DNA from: Vigna angularis | Lineage: Eukaryota > Streptophyta > Magnoliopsida > Fabales > Fabaceae | Length of the DNA stretch: 64,000 bases | Direction: 5' to 3' | Assembly (NCBI RefSeq): GCF_016808095.1 | Contig: NC_068975.1 | Span: forward strand, 23,071,501-23,135,500 | In this document: piece after piece, positions 24,240 through 36,033 of the stretch | Layout of the letters: the number at the start of each line of letters is the position of its first letter | How positions within the stretch are numbered: the stretch's first letter is position 1 | Translations under genes and position numbers: made by a program | The notes under the pieces: model-generated | What the model was told of the DNA's origin: nothing | Seen by the model: the letters and a program-made list of their open reading frames with translations, nothing else | The model's database searches: none

Positions 24240-24615
24240 AGGCCGAGCGGTTGAACGTTTTAACACCTGAGGCCAAGGATGACCGAGCGGTGAAGGTCGA
24301 AGGACCAAAAACATGTGAGGCCGAGCGGCCAAAAGCTTGAGGCCGCAAAAAGGCCGAACGGTTGAACGTTTGAACACATGAGGCCATGTATGGCTGAGCG
24401 GTAGAGGCCAAGTGGCCGAACGTCAGTGAGGCCGAATGGCCGGATGCTGGAACGCTTGAGGCCACGGGTGGCCGAGCGGTAGAGGCCGAGTGGCCGAATG
24501 CTGGAACGCTTGTGGCCATGGATGGCCGAACGGAGGAGCCAAAGGGCGAATACCTTTGAGGCTGAACGTCGGTGAGGCCGAGTGGCCGAACGTCAGTGAG
24601 GCCGAATGGCCAAGT
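24240..24615. repeat. GAGGCCGAGCGGCCGAACG-type tandem repeats
   Basis: Irregular repeats of about 40-60 bases with the core GAGGCCGA(G/A)(C/T)GGCCGAA fill this part of the split element's interior. They are far more GC-rich than the surroundings. The 154-residue minus frame across them (repeating GHSAS, SVPA) is a by-product of the repeat. Confidence 0.8.
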
Positions 24616-26316
24616 ACCTGCCATGTTCCATAATAGGTAGATTGACTTTATGATGGCGTGCGCTAGGTGTTCTTGGGCGAACATGGCCTATACTAGGGGG
24701 TGTCCCCTAGATTTGATGTGTTGGGTTTTCTAGGGCGAACATTTACCAAAAGAAGTGTATCCCTATACACGATAAGCTGGGTGTTCTAGGGCGAACATCT
24801 ACCAGATCTGGGAGTGTTTCCTTCGTTGAGTGCCTAAGCACGAACTGTTTTCTAGCGTCAGCCTTTGTATGCAAGATGTGATTATCTGTACTGTAGAATG
24901 AGAAAAAGAGTAGTCAAACAAACCAATGCATTTAGAAGGTTAGACAATTAATATTTTAGAATAGACTATGCTACAAGGCCGATTGGCTAAGCAAGTAAGA
25001 TCGTTCGGTATTTGGTTGAACGTTTTGAAGAATCCGTATTCGGATGTGTGAGGGATGAGCTTGTAGGTGTTTTAGTGTCCTCCAACCTGCATAAGAAAAC
25101 AACAAAGGACATTGATCATGATTGAATTGTCAGACATCGCTGGGAAGGCGTTAATCAAGGGTTGATGTGCCCATTTGAAATATAATCTTTCATTGTCCTT
25201 CCTTGATTGAGATATTGTAGCTCTTTGAGATTCCCAATTTTCAATTTGGTATAGACTTTTCGTGAAGATCAAGAAATCCTGATAAAGAGGAGAAAACTGG
25301 TTGCTCGTGAAACCAATGAAGAGCCACGTGCAATCAAGGCTGATCCAGCCGACGTATTTGATGTAGGAGCAATCCTATCGATTGCTAGTATGCAACTATG
25401 TAATGAATGAGAGACTTCTCATCTTGAGGCTTTGCACTGGATGTCGATCCTTTTATCCAGACACCGTAGTGAGGTTTTGATTTTTTGAATGTAGCTTAAT
25501 AGGACAGGGCCGGTTTTTACGACGACAGAAAACATGAACATGACTGGACGAGACTTACAGCAGGTTCTTGGAATACATCTTGAAACCATGATGGCCGAAT
25601 GGTGTCTACACATTAATGTTACTTTGTGATATTGCATCTTCCCTGGAGAACCCATGTTCGATTCACACTGAAGGCTTTCTTCCTCCAAGAGTTGTGCTGA
25701 TAGGATGGCGTGGAGGATGAACCGAACGGCGCGGTGGATGCCGAGAGTGCTCCAAACGATGCGGAGGCAGAAACGAAAGGCGCGGTGGATGCCACGAGTG
25801 CTGCGGACGACGTGGAGGCATAATAGTCGTATGAGGACTGTTGCGCCTTGGTGCTCGCAACAAGAGTGGTCACCGCGGAGGTGGTGACTGGGCAGAAACC
25901 TACTGACTCTGACGGTGTTGGTCACCAGAGCCTAACTCTGGTGTGGAGGCGAAGCTCTTACCTTTTTCCAAGGCAGCTTTAATGGCATCCAGGAGATCTA
26001 TAATTGTTGTTTCGGCGAGGGTACGACCGGAGGGCCATTGAATTTGTTGATGCGAATGTGTTAGGGGAGAGAGATCAAGCTTTCACTGAGTGAACTTTGA
26101 TTTTGTTGATACGAATGTGGAACATCGTCTCCATTAGATGCAGATATTTGAGACAATCAGGTCATCCCATTCAAGTGATATTCGGATCGTCGATTCTCGG
26201 TCGTCATGACTACGAGCAGAGATTGATGCCTTTTCAAATGGAGAGGGATTCCTTTCGGATGGATAATGGAATAAAACAAATGTTAAGCGAGCTTTTCGCG
26301 CTGCCTGATCATAGTA
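24616..26316. other. interior of the split LTR element, no coding domain
   Basis: This is internal sequence of the non-autonomous element. It holds a threefold repeat of the phrase CTAGGGCGAACAT (near 24670, 24730 and 24785) and a GC-rich patch at 25700-25900 with short repeats (GCGGTGGATGCC), which opens overlapping frames on both strands. None resembles gag, protease, reverse transcriptase or integrase. Confidence 0.55.
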
Positions 26317-26325
26317 TTAGGGAAT

Positions 26326-26395
26326 GGAAAATGATATGTCGACAACGATTTTTTGACAACAATTTCATAACGCCACGTGGCGTGTTTGCATTGGG
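26326..26395 (+). repeat. left terminal inverted repeat of the MULE
   Basis: Inverted match to 42083-42151, sharing the phrases GGA..GATAT..C, ACAACGATT, TTT.ACA, ACG.CACGTG.CGT and GTTT..ATTGG, with scattered mismatches. It contains the 12-base palindrome CGCCACGTGGCG, with a G-box core. Confidence 0.8.
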
Positions 26396-26840
26396 TGATT
26401 AATGTGAAGTGAAATATGGAAGAGGTTATCAGGCTGAGGGGTATTTTTGGAATATCTGAATTCTAAATTTTAAGAAATGGGTTTGGCGGTTTATTTTGGG
26501 CAATACGTGCGTAGGTTTTTCAACCCTTCCATCTTCTCTGTAGGTCTGTCCTCCATCTTCACCCTTCCATCTTCTGTGGCTTGGTATGCTGTATGTTATC
26601 TTTGAAACCCTAGTGTTGTTGGTCGTGTTGTTGTATTTGTGTGGTTGGAAGGCAGTTGTGGTTACGAACGTTGTGGATTTGCCTTGTGCTGGAGGAGGTC
26701 GTGGAGCATTGTTATCCGTCTTTGTTGGTGTAAGTAAAAATGGTCGAGCCCTGAGATTGTCTTTTACATTGTCTTTTTGGTGTTTCATTAACCTTAATGA
26801 TATAACGAGTGTTGAATGTTATCTTGTTAGGGCAGTTTCG

Positions 26841-29800
26841 ATGGAAGGGAAAAAACCAAGTGTAAGAAAAATGATAATTTTCTGTTTATTGATTATTTGA
26901 TTATCGTATCATTTGTAGTTATTAATATAGTTATCATCATTTTTGTGTAGTGGCGGCTTCTGATCTCGATGGACTCATCGATCATTATTGAAATGAATCG
27001 TTTACTACGAAAGTGTCATGTGGAGCGGATTAGGATGACTCCATTTATGTGGTGTTTGAATATTCATAGCCTTGTGGAGGTGAATTTGAAATTATTGAAG
27101 GTTATGGTTTGCGGGTGGGCCGGGCATGATAATAGTTTTAGAGTAAGTCAACAGTTGGTGCCCTTTTCAGTTATTGATGTGTTCATGAGCATAGGTTTAG
27201 AAATAGGTGGTTTAGAGATTCCGTTTGATGAAGTAGTTGTTGGATTGGTTGGTGAAATGTTCAAATAAAAAACTATCAGTTTGAATGATTTGACGTACAT
27301 GTTTAATGTCATTGTGCATGATAATAACATTGATGTTGATGTAGTATGTAGGTTATATATATTAGTTAGTTTGGTTGTTTTTTATTTTCCTAGGAAATCA
27401 AGGCATGTTTGTAACATGTCTTTTGCAGTGTTAGATGACTTAGACAGTTTGTGTCTATACGATTGATGTACTGGTGTACATAAACATATTGTAGAGAATT
27501 TAAATAGATGTAAGAAGAAAATTATGAGAGAAGGTATCGTGCAGTTACTCACTCTTAGTGGCAATGTGGCAGTGTTACAGGTAACATGATTTATAGTTTA
27601 TTATTTTGATGTACTGCAGAACATTGTCAATTAGGTTTGATGAAATAATATTATGATATTGTAGGCTTGGGCGGTTGAAAGGCTTTCTTTGCATGGTCAT
27701 GCTTCACACAGGTTTTTCCCGCGCATAATGCGATGGTTCCCGTATAAATCAAGGATCGAAAAAATTGAACATATATTTATGACCGGATATGTAAGTGTTT
27801 TGATATTTGTTATTTTTGATGTAAAAATGGATTGTCTTATTTGTCAAAATGTGTTGTGTGATAATGGTGTAGTTAAATCTGGAGTGGTATGTAAGAAAGG
27901 AAGATCGTCATCGCCCGGAAATCCGCGAAGCTTTCCACATGGATGACGAAGGGATGAGTGAAGGATCCTTGGCTGAAGGATCCTTGGCTGAAGGATCCAA
28001 GGTTGAGAAAGATGACGACGAAAGCTCTGATGACGGGACATGGGAAGCAGGTGCCGAGGAGAGATTGAGGAAAAACAATGAACATCTCAAAGCATTAAAT
28101 GCCAAGATTGGAGTTCTTACTAGGGAGTTATTTGAAATTTATCAAACTCCAATCTTTACTGAAGAAGATGCATGTGGCATTGATGAAGAAGTTGGTGTTG
28201 GAGTTGATGAAGCACCTGAAGTTGGAGGTGACGAAGAGCCTGAAGTTGGAGGTGACGAAGAGGCTGAAGTTGGTCGTGATTGTGGATTTCAACAACAAGG
28301 TGATGGTAATGCAGTTGATGACCTCCTAGGTGCATATACTGAAGTAAGAGGGGAGGATAAAACCGCACATGAAGATGAGATAGTTTCAAGAACTGATGAT
28401 AACATTGTTTGTATATAAATCGATGATGATGATGGTGATGAAGAAGAACGGGAGGTCGTACCATTGGTTATCCCCCCATTGCGCAGTTTTGTTGGTGATC
28501 CAAGCACCACTGTTGATGTAGACCAATTGTACAGAGCAGTCAGTGTCAGAGAGATCATTGTATACATGTATATGCCTTGAATTGTAGTTGTGGTTGACGA
28601 ATTTGTATTGTTTGTGATTGACTATTATTTATATGTTTAGGGTTGTATGCGAGATAATTGGGCAAACCTTGAGCTCGACTTCATTTTACACTTTGGCCCC
28701 GATAAAATACGTTGATAACATGGTTAGTCTTGTGACATTTGTCTGTGTTTCATGTTGTAGTTTATGTTAGTAATGTGAAAATTTTTTATTGTGTAGGTGG
28801 TGTTATTTGCTTGTACGATGTTTATGTACTTTGAGAAAAGGTTGTGCGGTGTTGTTAAGAGGATTCATTTTAGTCCATTATACTCGGTAAATAAAATTTG
28901 ATATTGTATCATATATTTAATTGAGGAAATGAATTTTGATTGATTTTTGATTGATGATTTTGAAATTGTCCACATCACCATATTCTTACTGATTATAGGA
29001 AACGTCCACAGAATCGTCATGTTTGGACGCTTCATAACTATAACAGTTATCTGCGTTACAATCAGTTTGGACTTGGAGACATTGCCACAGCTGACTTTGT
29101 GAGTAACCTTTAATTCACAATATTTGTCTAGTTTTGGTTGTAAATGTGTTACTGATATTGTTTTTATTGTTTGTAGTTGTTTATGCCATTTGTCCACGAT
29201 GATCTTTGGTGGTGTTATTCAGTGAAATTGAGTTCATTAGAAATATTTGTGATTGACTCATTGGGTAAGGGGATCAGAGACCAGAAAAGGATAGACACAA
29301 CTGTTGTAAGATTCCACATCTTTCATTGTTGATGACCCTGTGATTGTCAGATAACCCTGTATTGTTTAACAATTTATTGTATTTGTTAACTGGTAGGCTG
29401 AAAATATGGCACAGTTTTTTTGCATCTTGATGAATAGACTGAAAGGTAGTATTGGTCCTTTGACTGTTAAACAAGCAAATATCCCATCCCAACCAAACTT
29501 GTAAGGTTTTTGAATTGTACTGCTGGATTATATTGTGTTGTGATGAATATACGGTCAAAAGTAATTTTATGTGCTGGGTATATTATTTCAGACATGATTG
29601 TGGAGTCATAATGTTGAAAGCAATGGAAATTTGGGATGAAGACGACAAATACAACGGAAAAAGCATGCCTTAATATACAACTGTAAGTAGCAACTTTGTG
29701 TTTGTTAAAATTATTTTATGTGTTGGTTTCTAATGGGGAAAATGTTGGTTTCAGGAGGAGCTGGTTGGGATTAGAAAGAAATATGTATGTGAATGGATCC

Positions 29801-29856
29801 TGGACAACGAGAACATAAGACGAATGGAAGCCCTAGAGCTATATGGCATTCTTTAG
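26841..29856 (+). pseudogene. Ulp1-type (C48) protease gene with DUF1985-like N-terminal domain, MULE cargo
   Basis: Exons read by eye: 26841-26861, 26951-27580 (630 nt), 27665-27790, 27873 to about 28556, about 28640-28730, 28797-28886, 28999-29098, 29177-29305, 29397-29500, 29592-29682 and 29755-29856. The 630-nt exon encodes a DUF1985-like domain (TPFMWCLNIHSLVEV, IGLEIGGLEIPFDE). Exon 4 is an acidic linker with DEAPEVGG-type repeats. The last six exons encode a Ulp1/SENP-like peptidase domain: WTLHNYNSYL, ATADFLFMPF, WWCYSVKLSS, FVIDSLGKG (Asp), and LHDCGVIMLK (Cys and the oxyanion Gln in IPSQPN). The catalytic His expected just before WW reads Leu. In-frame stops occur at 27266, 27464, 28416 and 29671. 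It is the left partner of the paralogue at 39052-41863. Confidence 0.8.
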
Positions 29857-29859
29857 GAT

Positions 29860-30103
29860 TGCTTAGACATGAACAAATTTGACCTGTAACACAGCATGTT
29901 TATATATGTACATAATGTTAGTTGACAATGTAGACTTTGTTTTTGTAATAAGATTATTGGTTGGATTTTCAATTTAATTGTTTTGACGTTGTGTTTGTTA
30001 TAATGAATATATATTTTATTGAAAAATTAACGCACCATTATAATAAGTATTTCAAAAGTAGGGGAGGGTTTGATAAGTTAAATTAAGGGTAATTACTGGG
30101 TGG
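29860..30103. other. spacer between Ulp1-type gene and left repeat array
   Basis: AT-rich 3' flank of the Ulp1-type gene. No further feature seen. Confidence 0.4.
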
Positions 30104-31380
30104 GAGTTGATCAAGTTCTGAGTTGGGCTGGTGAAAATACTAAGTGGTAATCGTTTATATAGTGAGTTAGTAAACGATTACGCGACAATAAGGTGTGTTT
30201 TGTACATAAAGTTGAACCGAAGTAGTCAGTCAGGGTAACAAGGGTGACCAGTGTCAAAACCAGTGAGTTTAACTGACATTTGGACTTGTGTTTGGAAGAT
30301 GTTGGTGTTTGACTGTTGGGAGATGGTGCTTGGTGATGAGATGTGAGCCCAAGGAGTGTGGAGTGACCCCTTATGAGTGGGGGGACCAAGTTGTGCGAGG
30401 GATGAATGAGAGTGTTCAAAAAACCCTGTGGTAATCGTTTACAGTGTGCTGGTAAACGATTACCCGAGAGAATTTGACGTTTTGTACATAAAGTTGAACT
30501 GAAGTAGTCAGTCAGGGTAATAGGGGTGACCAGTGTCAAAACCAGTGAGTTTGAGTGACATTTGGACTTGTATTTGGAAGATCTTGGTGTTTGTGGGAGA
30601 TGGTGGTGGGTGATGAGATGTGACCCCAAGGAGTGTGGAGTGACCCCTTATGAGGGGGGGCGGGACCAAGTTGTGCAAGGGATGAATGAGAGTGTTCATA
30701 AAAGCCTGTGGTAATCGTTTACACAGTCCTGGTAAACGATTACCCGAGAGAATTTTGATGTTTTGTACAGAAAGTTGAACCGAAGTAGTCAGTCAGGGTA
30801 ACATGGGTGACCAATGTCAAAACCAGTCAGTTTGAGTGACATTTGGACTTGTGTTTGGAAGATCTTGGTGTTTTACTGTTGGGAGATGGTGGTGGGTGAT
30901 GAGATGTGACCCCAAGGAGTGTGGAGTGACCCCTTATGAGTGGGAAGATCAAGTTGTGCAAGGGATGAATGAGAGTGTTCATAAAACCATGCTGTAATTG
31001 TTTACAGTGTGCTGGTAAACGATTACCCGAGAGAATTTGACTTTTTGTACAGAAAGTTGAACTAAAGTAGTCAGTCAGGGTAACAGGGGTGACCAGTGTC
31101 AAAACCAGTGAGTTTGAGTTACATTTGGACTTGTGTTTGGAAGATGTTGGTGTTTGACTGTTGGGAGATGGTGCTTGGTGATGAGATGTGAGCCCAAGGA
31201 GTATGGAGTGACCCCTTTTGAGTGGGGAGACCAAGTTGTGCAAGGGATGAATGAGAGTGTTCATAAAAGCCTGTGGTAATCGTTTACACAGTCCTGGTAA
31301 ACGATTACGTGAGAGAATTTGACATTTTGTACAGAAAGTTGAACTGAAGTAGTCAGTCAGGACTTGGTAGGTAACGTTTG
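30104..31380 (-). repeat. left tandem array, five units of about 281 bp with a dyad motif
   Basis: Each unit contains an inverted pair, GGTAATCGTTTAC, about 7 bases, then GTAAACGATTAC(C), at about 30145, 30430, 30710, 30993 and 31274, giving periods of 281-284. The rest of the unit is shared too (for example GTAGTCAGTCAGGGTAAC and GAGTGTGGAGTGACCCC). The array is the reverse complement of the array at 37455-38790. Open frames of 172 and 192 residues on the minus strand (repeating LVTPVTLTDYFSSTFCTK) follow the repeat and are unlikely to be genes. Confidence 0.9.
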
Positions 31381-31654
31381 GACAAAACAATTTAATTTTA
31401 GCCACAGATGCAGTGGTATGGGGTTGATGTTGGTATTATAGTTGTGGTAGATGGTGGGAATTGATAACAAAGCATGCCAACAATTAACTTGAAAACATTT
31501 CTATAACAGAAACAAACTCATCATAACACAACATTAATAGAAATTCAGGTACACACCATACACAACAATAATACATTGTAGGTTTGAAATATTACAGTTA
31601 TCTATTAAATACTTATAATGGTCTTAATATAAAATTACAGTTATCGAAAACCCA
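31381..31654. other. spacer downstream of the OB-fold pseudogene
   Basis: AT-rich; probably the former 3' untranslated region of the minus-strand OB-fold gene. Nothing else recognised. Confidence 0.4.
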
Positions 31655-32621
31655 CTACTGGTTCTCTGGTTTTTTGGACGTTAATGGTTGGTCAGATGGA
31701 GGTACAAATTTGCGGAGGATGTCATCCACGTTGAGTTTCTTCTCTACCCACATAGGGAGTTGAATGACAGGTTTTCGGGTCTCCTTAACATGGTCAATTG
31801 TTGGAGGACAAACTTCAGCTGGAAAAACCTTGACTATAGAGCGATGCGTAATATTGAGGTAGTAGTTTTGCCGAAATGCAGTGAAAGGATGGACCTAAAT
31901 GTACAAACCAAATTAGTGAGAAGAAGAACATTGAAAGACCAAGAAAATAATTATGCTAGTTAAGTACAAAATTGATGGGTTACAAGATTGGGTAGCATAA
32001 TGGAACCAACTCCGATATTGTCTGCAATTTCAGGATCTTCAAGAACTTTCTTGTGCAAGGAAGCCTTCATCGTGGCAGTTGGGTCCTTCAACCATATAAT
32101 AAGTTATTAATGTACTATAACATGTAGTGTTGTTCAATAAAGGAAATGATACCTTAACAGTCAACTGCATATCTCCCAACCCATTTGGCTTGCACTCTTT
32201 CAATATGCAAGTAACAAATGGAAGGACCTATGCTGATTTTGCCTCTTGGAGGGAGCTGATGTTTTCGAATTTGCCATCCGTTACGAGACCTCCAATGACA
32301 GAAAATATATGAAAAGAAATTACAACTCGTGAACGTAATAATGTTGTTGGAACCGTGTATGAGATTGAGTGTACCGTGGTGTTCAATAAACATTTGTGCC
32401 CATTTCCAAGCATTGGAGTTGAAATCTCGTTCATAGGTTGCATCAGCAACATCACGAGCAAATTCTTATGTCAATTTGGGTTCTTCTGTTCCCGTTCTAT
32501 TGAGGAAAGCTGCTTGGATGTTACCTACAGGACCAGGAATAAGCGATGCCGACGCATCGCATTTTTTCAAAAACGATTCAAGGACATCATCATCACAAAC
32601 AAGGTCTTGCCATGCATCCAT
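31655..32621 (-). pseudogene. homologous-recombination OB-fold (HROB-like) gene copy, MULE cargo
   Basis: Four minus-strand exons join to 777 nt (258 codons plus stop): 32621-32324, 32289-32153, 32085-31984 and 31894-31655. The start reads MDAWQDLVCDDDVLESFLKK, then LIPGPVGNIQAAFLNR, and NSNAWKWAQMF later in exon 1. Exons 2-4 give the OB-fold core: VLPFVTCILKECKPNGLGDM, then DPTATMKASLHKKVLEDPE and VGSIMLPNL, then FRQNYYLNITHRSIVKVFP. This is the plant counterpart of the HROB/MCM8IP family, which in animals recruits the MCM8-9 helicase for recombination repair. In-frame stops TAA (32466-32468) and TAG (32228-32230) break it. Retained introns mean it was captured from genomic DNA rather than by retroposition. 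It lies head to head with the transposase gene at 33304. Confidence 0.78.
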
Positions 32622-33303
32622 GATTATGCTGAATTTTTCTGTCGAAATTAAAATTCCACGTTAAAGATGGGTTTGTCCCGGATATTTAAAGAGAACTACA
32701 TGGATAAACACATTACATGAAATCAATATTTTATAAACCAAAAAAATAAATTATTTTATAACTATTTCCATTAAGTTAACTTGTAAAAATGAAGTTACAT
32801 TAATTGCGGGGATATGTCTGATTTGATAGGAAATCTTTAAAAGTGAAAAACATTCATTGTGGGTTATGAGAGAGAGAAACTTTATGCTGACAACATTCAA
32901 TGCATGGTTTGTCAAGGTAAGCAAATACGTGCTTGAGAAGGCAAAAATAATAGCTTTGGCGGTACTACACACCTGGCTCAACATCGAACGTTAACATTTT
33001 GCTCCATTAACCAACCACTTCCAGACAACTTACTTTGCTCTTCATTAAAGAGAAGGGGTACAAGCATGTTCGGAGGTTTGGTGACAACCAGATAAGGTTC
33101 ATTTATGGTGGATGTAAATGTTGAAGAGGAGGTTGGTTAGGACCATTTGACCTTCATTAAAGGGCTCTTGATATTCCACCACGGTACGTATTACTTAACT
33201 TTTTCGAAATGGGTTTATTTACATTATTTTTTTAGTTCACAGTGGTCATTGTCGTAAGTTTGATGAGTGAATATCATTTCGTTTATCTCTAAAGCTAAGT
33301 CTA
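32622..33303. other. divergent intergenic region inside the MULE
   Basis: About 680 bases separate the starts of the minus-strand OB-fold gene and the plus-strand transposase gene, so it could hold a bidirectional promoter. No motif is distinctive enough to claim. Confidence 0.4.
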
Positions 33304-35725
33304 ATGTCGACGCACACAATTGATGTGGATGAAGTGAATGAGTATAATGACAATGTTGATGACCGTAATGAACGTTTACTGGGAATGGACCCAACAATGC
33401 ATATGTGTTTTGAATCAATGATTGAAGCTAAAAAATTTTACACAAACTACGCCATTAGATGTGGCTTTGCGGTGCGAACTAGAACTTCTAAAAAAGATAA
33501 AGACAACAACGTCTACTACTTGAGAATAGTTTGTTCAAGGGAGGGCAAATATGTGTCTTCGGTCAAACCAGTGGTCAAAACACTTCCAAGTCAAATTAAC
33601 CAATGTCCTGCTGGGATAACCATTGCAAAGAAGGACGACAAGTGGTTTATAAGAACCGTTGTTCTGGACCACAACCATGATCTTTGCCCAAATAACTCCA
33701 ACCTATTTGCAGCGAATAGGAAGTTAAGCATGCAAGCAAAACACACCTTGGAGGTCAACCATGATGCTGGAGTTAGGTTAAATAAGAGTTTCCTTAGCAT
33801 TGTCAACGATGCCGGTGGCTATGAAAACATGGACTTTGTCGAGCGGGACACAAGAAACTACATTGGCCAACACCGAAGATCTTTATGTAAGGATGGTGAT
33901 GGTCAGACACTCCTACGACACTTTTCTTCAATGAAAGATAGAAATAACGAGTTCTTTTATGACATTGCACTGGATGAAGGGAATAAAATTTGTAGTGTGT
34001 TTTGGGCTGATGCAAGAAGTCGTGCTGCATGTGAAGAATTTGGTGATGTTGTTTCCTTTGACACGACTTACTTAACAAATAAGTACGACATGCCATTTGC
34101 GCCTTTTGTTGGAGTTAACCATCATGGACACTCTATTTTACTTGGTTGTGGTTTGTTGTCTTCGGAAGACACTGTCTCATTTGTATGGTTGTTCTAATGT
34201 TGGCTAAGATGCATGCGTAATAAGAGTCCTTAGGGTATTATTACTGACCAATGCAGGGCAATGGTCAACGCTATTGAACAAGTGTTTCCTGATACGAGGC
34301 ACAGGTGGTGTTTATGGCACATCCTTAAGAAAGTTGCCTGAAAAATTCCACGGGTATAGAAATAATCCCGCTATCAAAAGCGAGCTACATGCGCTTATAT
34401 ATGATTGTGGTTGTCCAAGAGAATTTGAAAATGGTTGGGAGAAACTACTTACCAAACATGGATTGGAGCAAAATGAATGGCTATGTAATTTGTACGAAGA
34501 GAGACACAAATGGGTTCCGTGTTACTTGAAAAAAAAATTTTGGGCCGGCATGTCTACCACTCAGAGAAGTGAGGGAATGAATGTTTTTTTTGATGGATTT
34601 ATCAATTCGACAACCACACTTCAACAATTTGTGGTTCAATACGACAATGTCGTTAGGGTAAATGCCCAAAAGGAAATAGAAGCAGACTTCTCCTCCATGA
34701 ACACCACTGTTGCATGTGGCTCTCAGTCACCGATTGAGAGACAATTTCAAGTCGAATACACACATGCAAAGTTTGAGGAGGTCCAAACTGAGTTTCGTTC
34801 AAGGATGAATTGTTTCATCAAAGACACCTTAAAGGAGGACTTATGGACACTTACACTATAAAAGAGAAATGAATGTGGGAGGGTAAACGTTTACCAGATA
34901 AATTTTACAAAGTTCAATTCGATCTCCTGACACAGACAAGCACTTGCTCTTGCCAACTTTTTGAGTTTAGAGGAATTATATGTCGCCATTCCCTCTTGGT
35001 ATTTGGTCAAGAAGATGTTTACAATGTTCCCTCATAATACATTTTGCGGCGTTGGAGCAAAAATATCCGAAGAAGACACACACTAATAACAGCATCGTAT
35101 AGTAATTCCACTAATGAACCACGCATGGAAAGATACAAACTGTTGTGCAAACGTTTTTATGAAATTGCTGAAGTTGCATGTGAGTCTGAGGTTTCTAGTA
35201 GTCCATTGGAAAAATAAATTAATTGTCTCGGTAAAAAATTTGGGTTCAGTTCATCCATGACAGATAACATCATTAGTGATGCAGGCCAACTAAGATACGA
35301 TACTGGTGCATGCACGTCAGTACCACATAGTCCAATTGGAACATCTGATGTCCTTGTACACAGTCCTGCAGCTGTTAAGTGAAAAGGACGTCCACGCACA
35401 AATAGGTTAAAGTCCACTATTGAGAAAAGAACCCAAAGAAGAAAGTCGGCTTAATGCACAAAGACTTCAACACCACTCACCGAACAATACGTGAGTCATT
35501 AATTACGTTCAAAATATTGATTAAATACTTTATTTTGTAACAATTTAGTTGTACCTAATAATTTTGTTGTTGCAGGGGGCAAGGGCATCTAATGTTGTTG
35601 AACGTGATGAACATGTTCAGTTTCAAGCCCAGTCTATCCAACTATCACAAGATACCGAAATGGGTCATTTTGGATTTTTGTCGTTGTTGTCAGCTGTACA
35701 TAACAATTTCGATAACATCAGTTGA
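33304..35725 (+). pseudogene. FAR1/MULE-type transposase
   Basis: From 33304 the frame gives an N-terminal FAR1-type WRKY-GCM1 DNA-binding domain (FESMIEAKKFYTNYAIRCGF, with Cys in IVCSREG and the His-x-His of LDHNHDLCP). The MULE transposase core follows with FDTTYLTNKYDMPFAPFVGV (first catalytic Asp), GIITDQC (second Asp) and [17 protein letters not shown] zinc finger (CSCQLFEFRGIICRH) lies from 34945. A last exon is likely from about 35578 to the TGA at 35723-35725. Lesions: TAA at 34195, TAG at 34231, one extra base near 34333 that moves the frame, a return shift between about 34850 and 34879, TAA at 35035, and later stops. The related FHY3/FAR1 proteins are domesticated members. It supplied the transposase for this MULE family. 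Confidence 0.85.
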
Positions 35726-35845
35726 TATATACAACTTCTTCGCTGTTTTTTTTAATTTATTATGTTTTTGTAAGTCATAATGGTCGTCCATGAAATCCCA
35801 TTGATGAATGTTTGGAATGCATATGAACACACCAAAATTGACTAT

Positions 35846-35880
35846 TGTAATCGATTACTAGTAAGTCGTAATCGATTACA
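35846..35880. repeat. paired GTAATCGATTAC palindromes
   Basis: TGTAATCGATTAC is followed about 8 bases on by GTAATCGATTACA. Each half is palindromic, and the sequence is one or two bases away from the half-sites of the flanking arrays (GTAATCGTTTAC / GTAAACGATTAC). It lies between the transposase gene and the next pseudogene. Confidence 0.75.
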
Positions 35881-36033
35881 CGTTACAGTACATTACAGAA
35901 AACTGCCCACTACATCAGTACATATACAACGTCTATAAATTGCAATCGTGTACATAACCGCCCAATCACGTCCTTGCCCATAAACGTTTACAAAACCTCG
36001 CTTCTCTCACTGCAAAACCTTAAACAAAATTAA

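Noticed and set aside
24220..24684. 154-residue minus-strand frame in the split LTR element
   Set aside because: Built from GAGGCCGAGCGG repeats; no domain, no splice logic, composition only.
26586..26900. 104-residue frame upstream of the Ulp1-type gene
   Set aside because: Overlaps the likely leader and tiny first exon (26841-26861) in another reading; no domain.
30111..31405. Minus-strand frames of 172 and 192 residues with repeating LVTPVTLTDYFSSTFCTK
   Set aside because: They follow the 281-bp array units; the inverted array at 37.5-38.7 kb gives the same peptides, and unit indels shift the frame. Repeat-derived, not genes.
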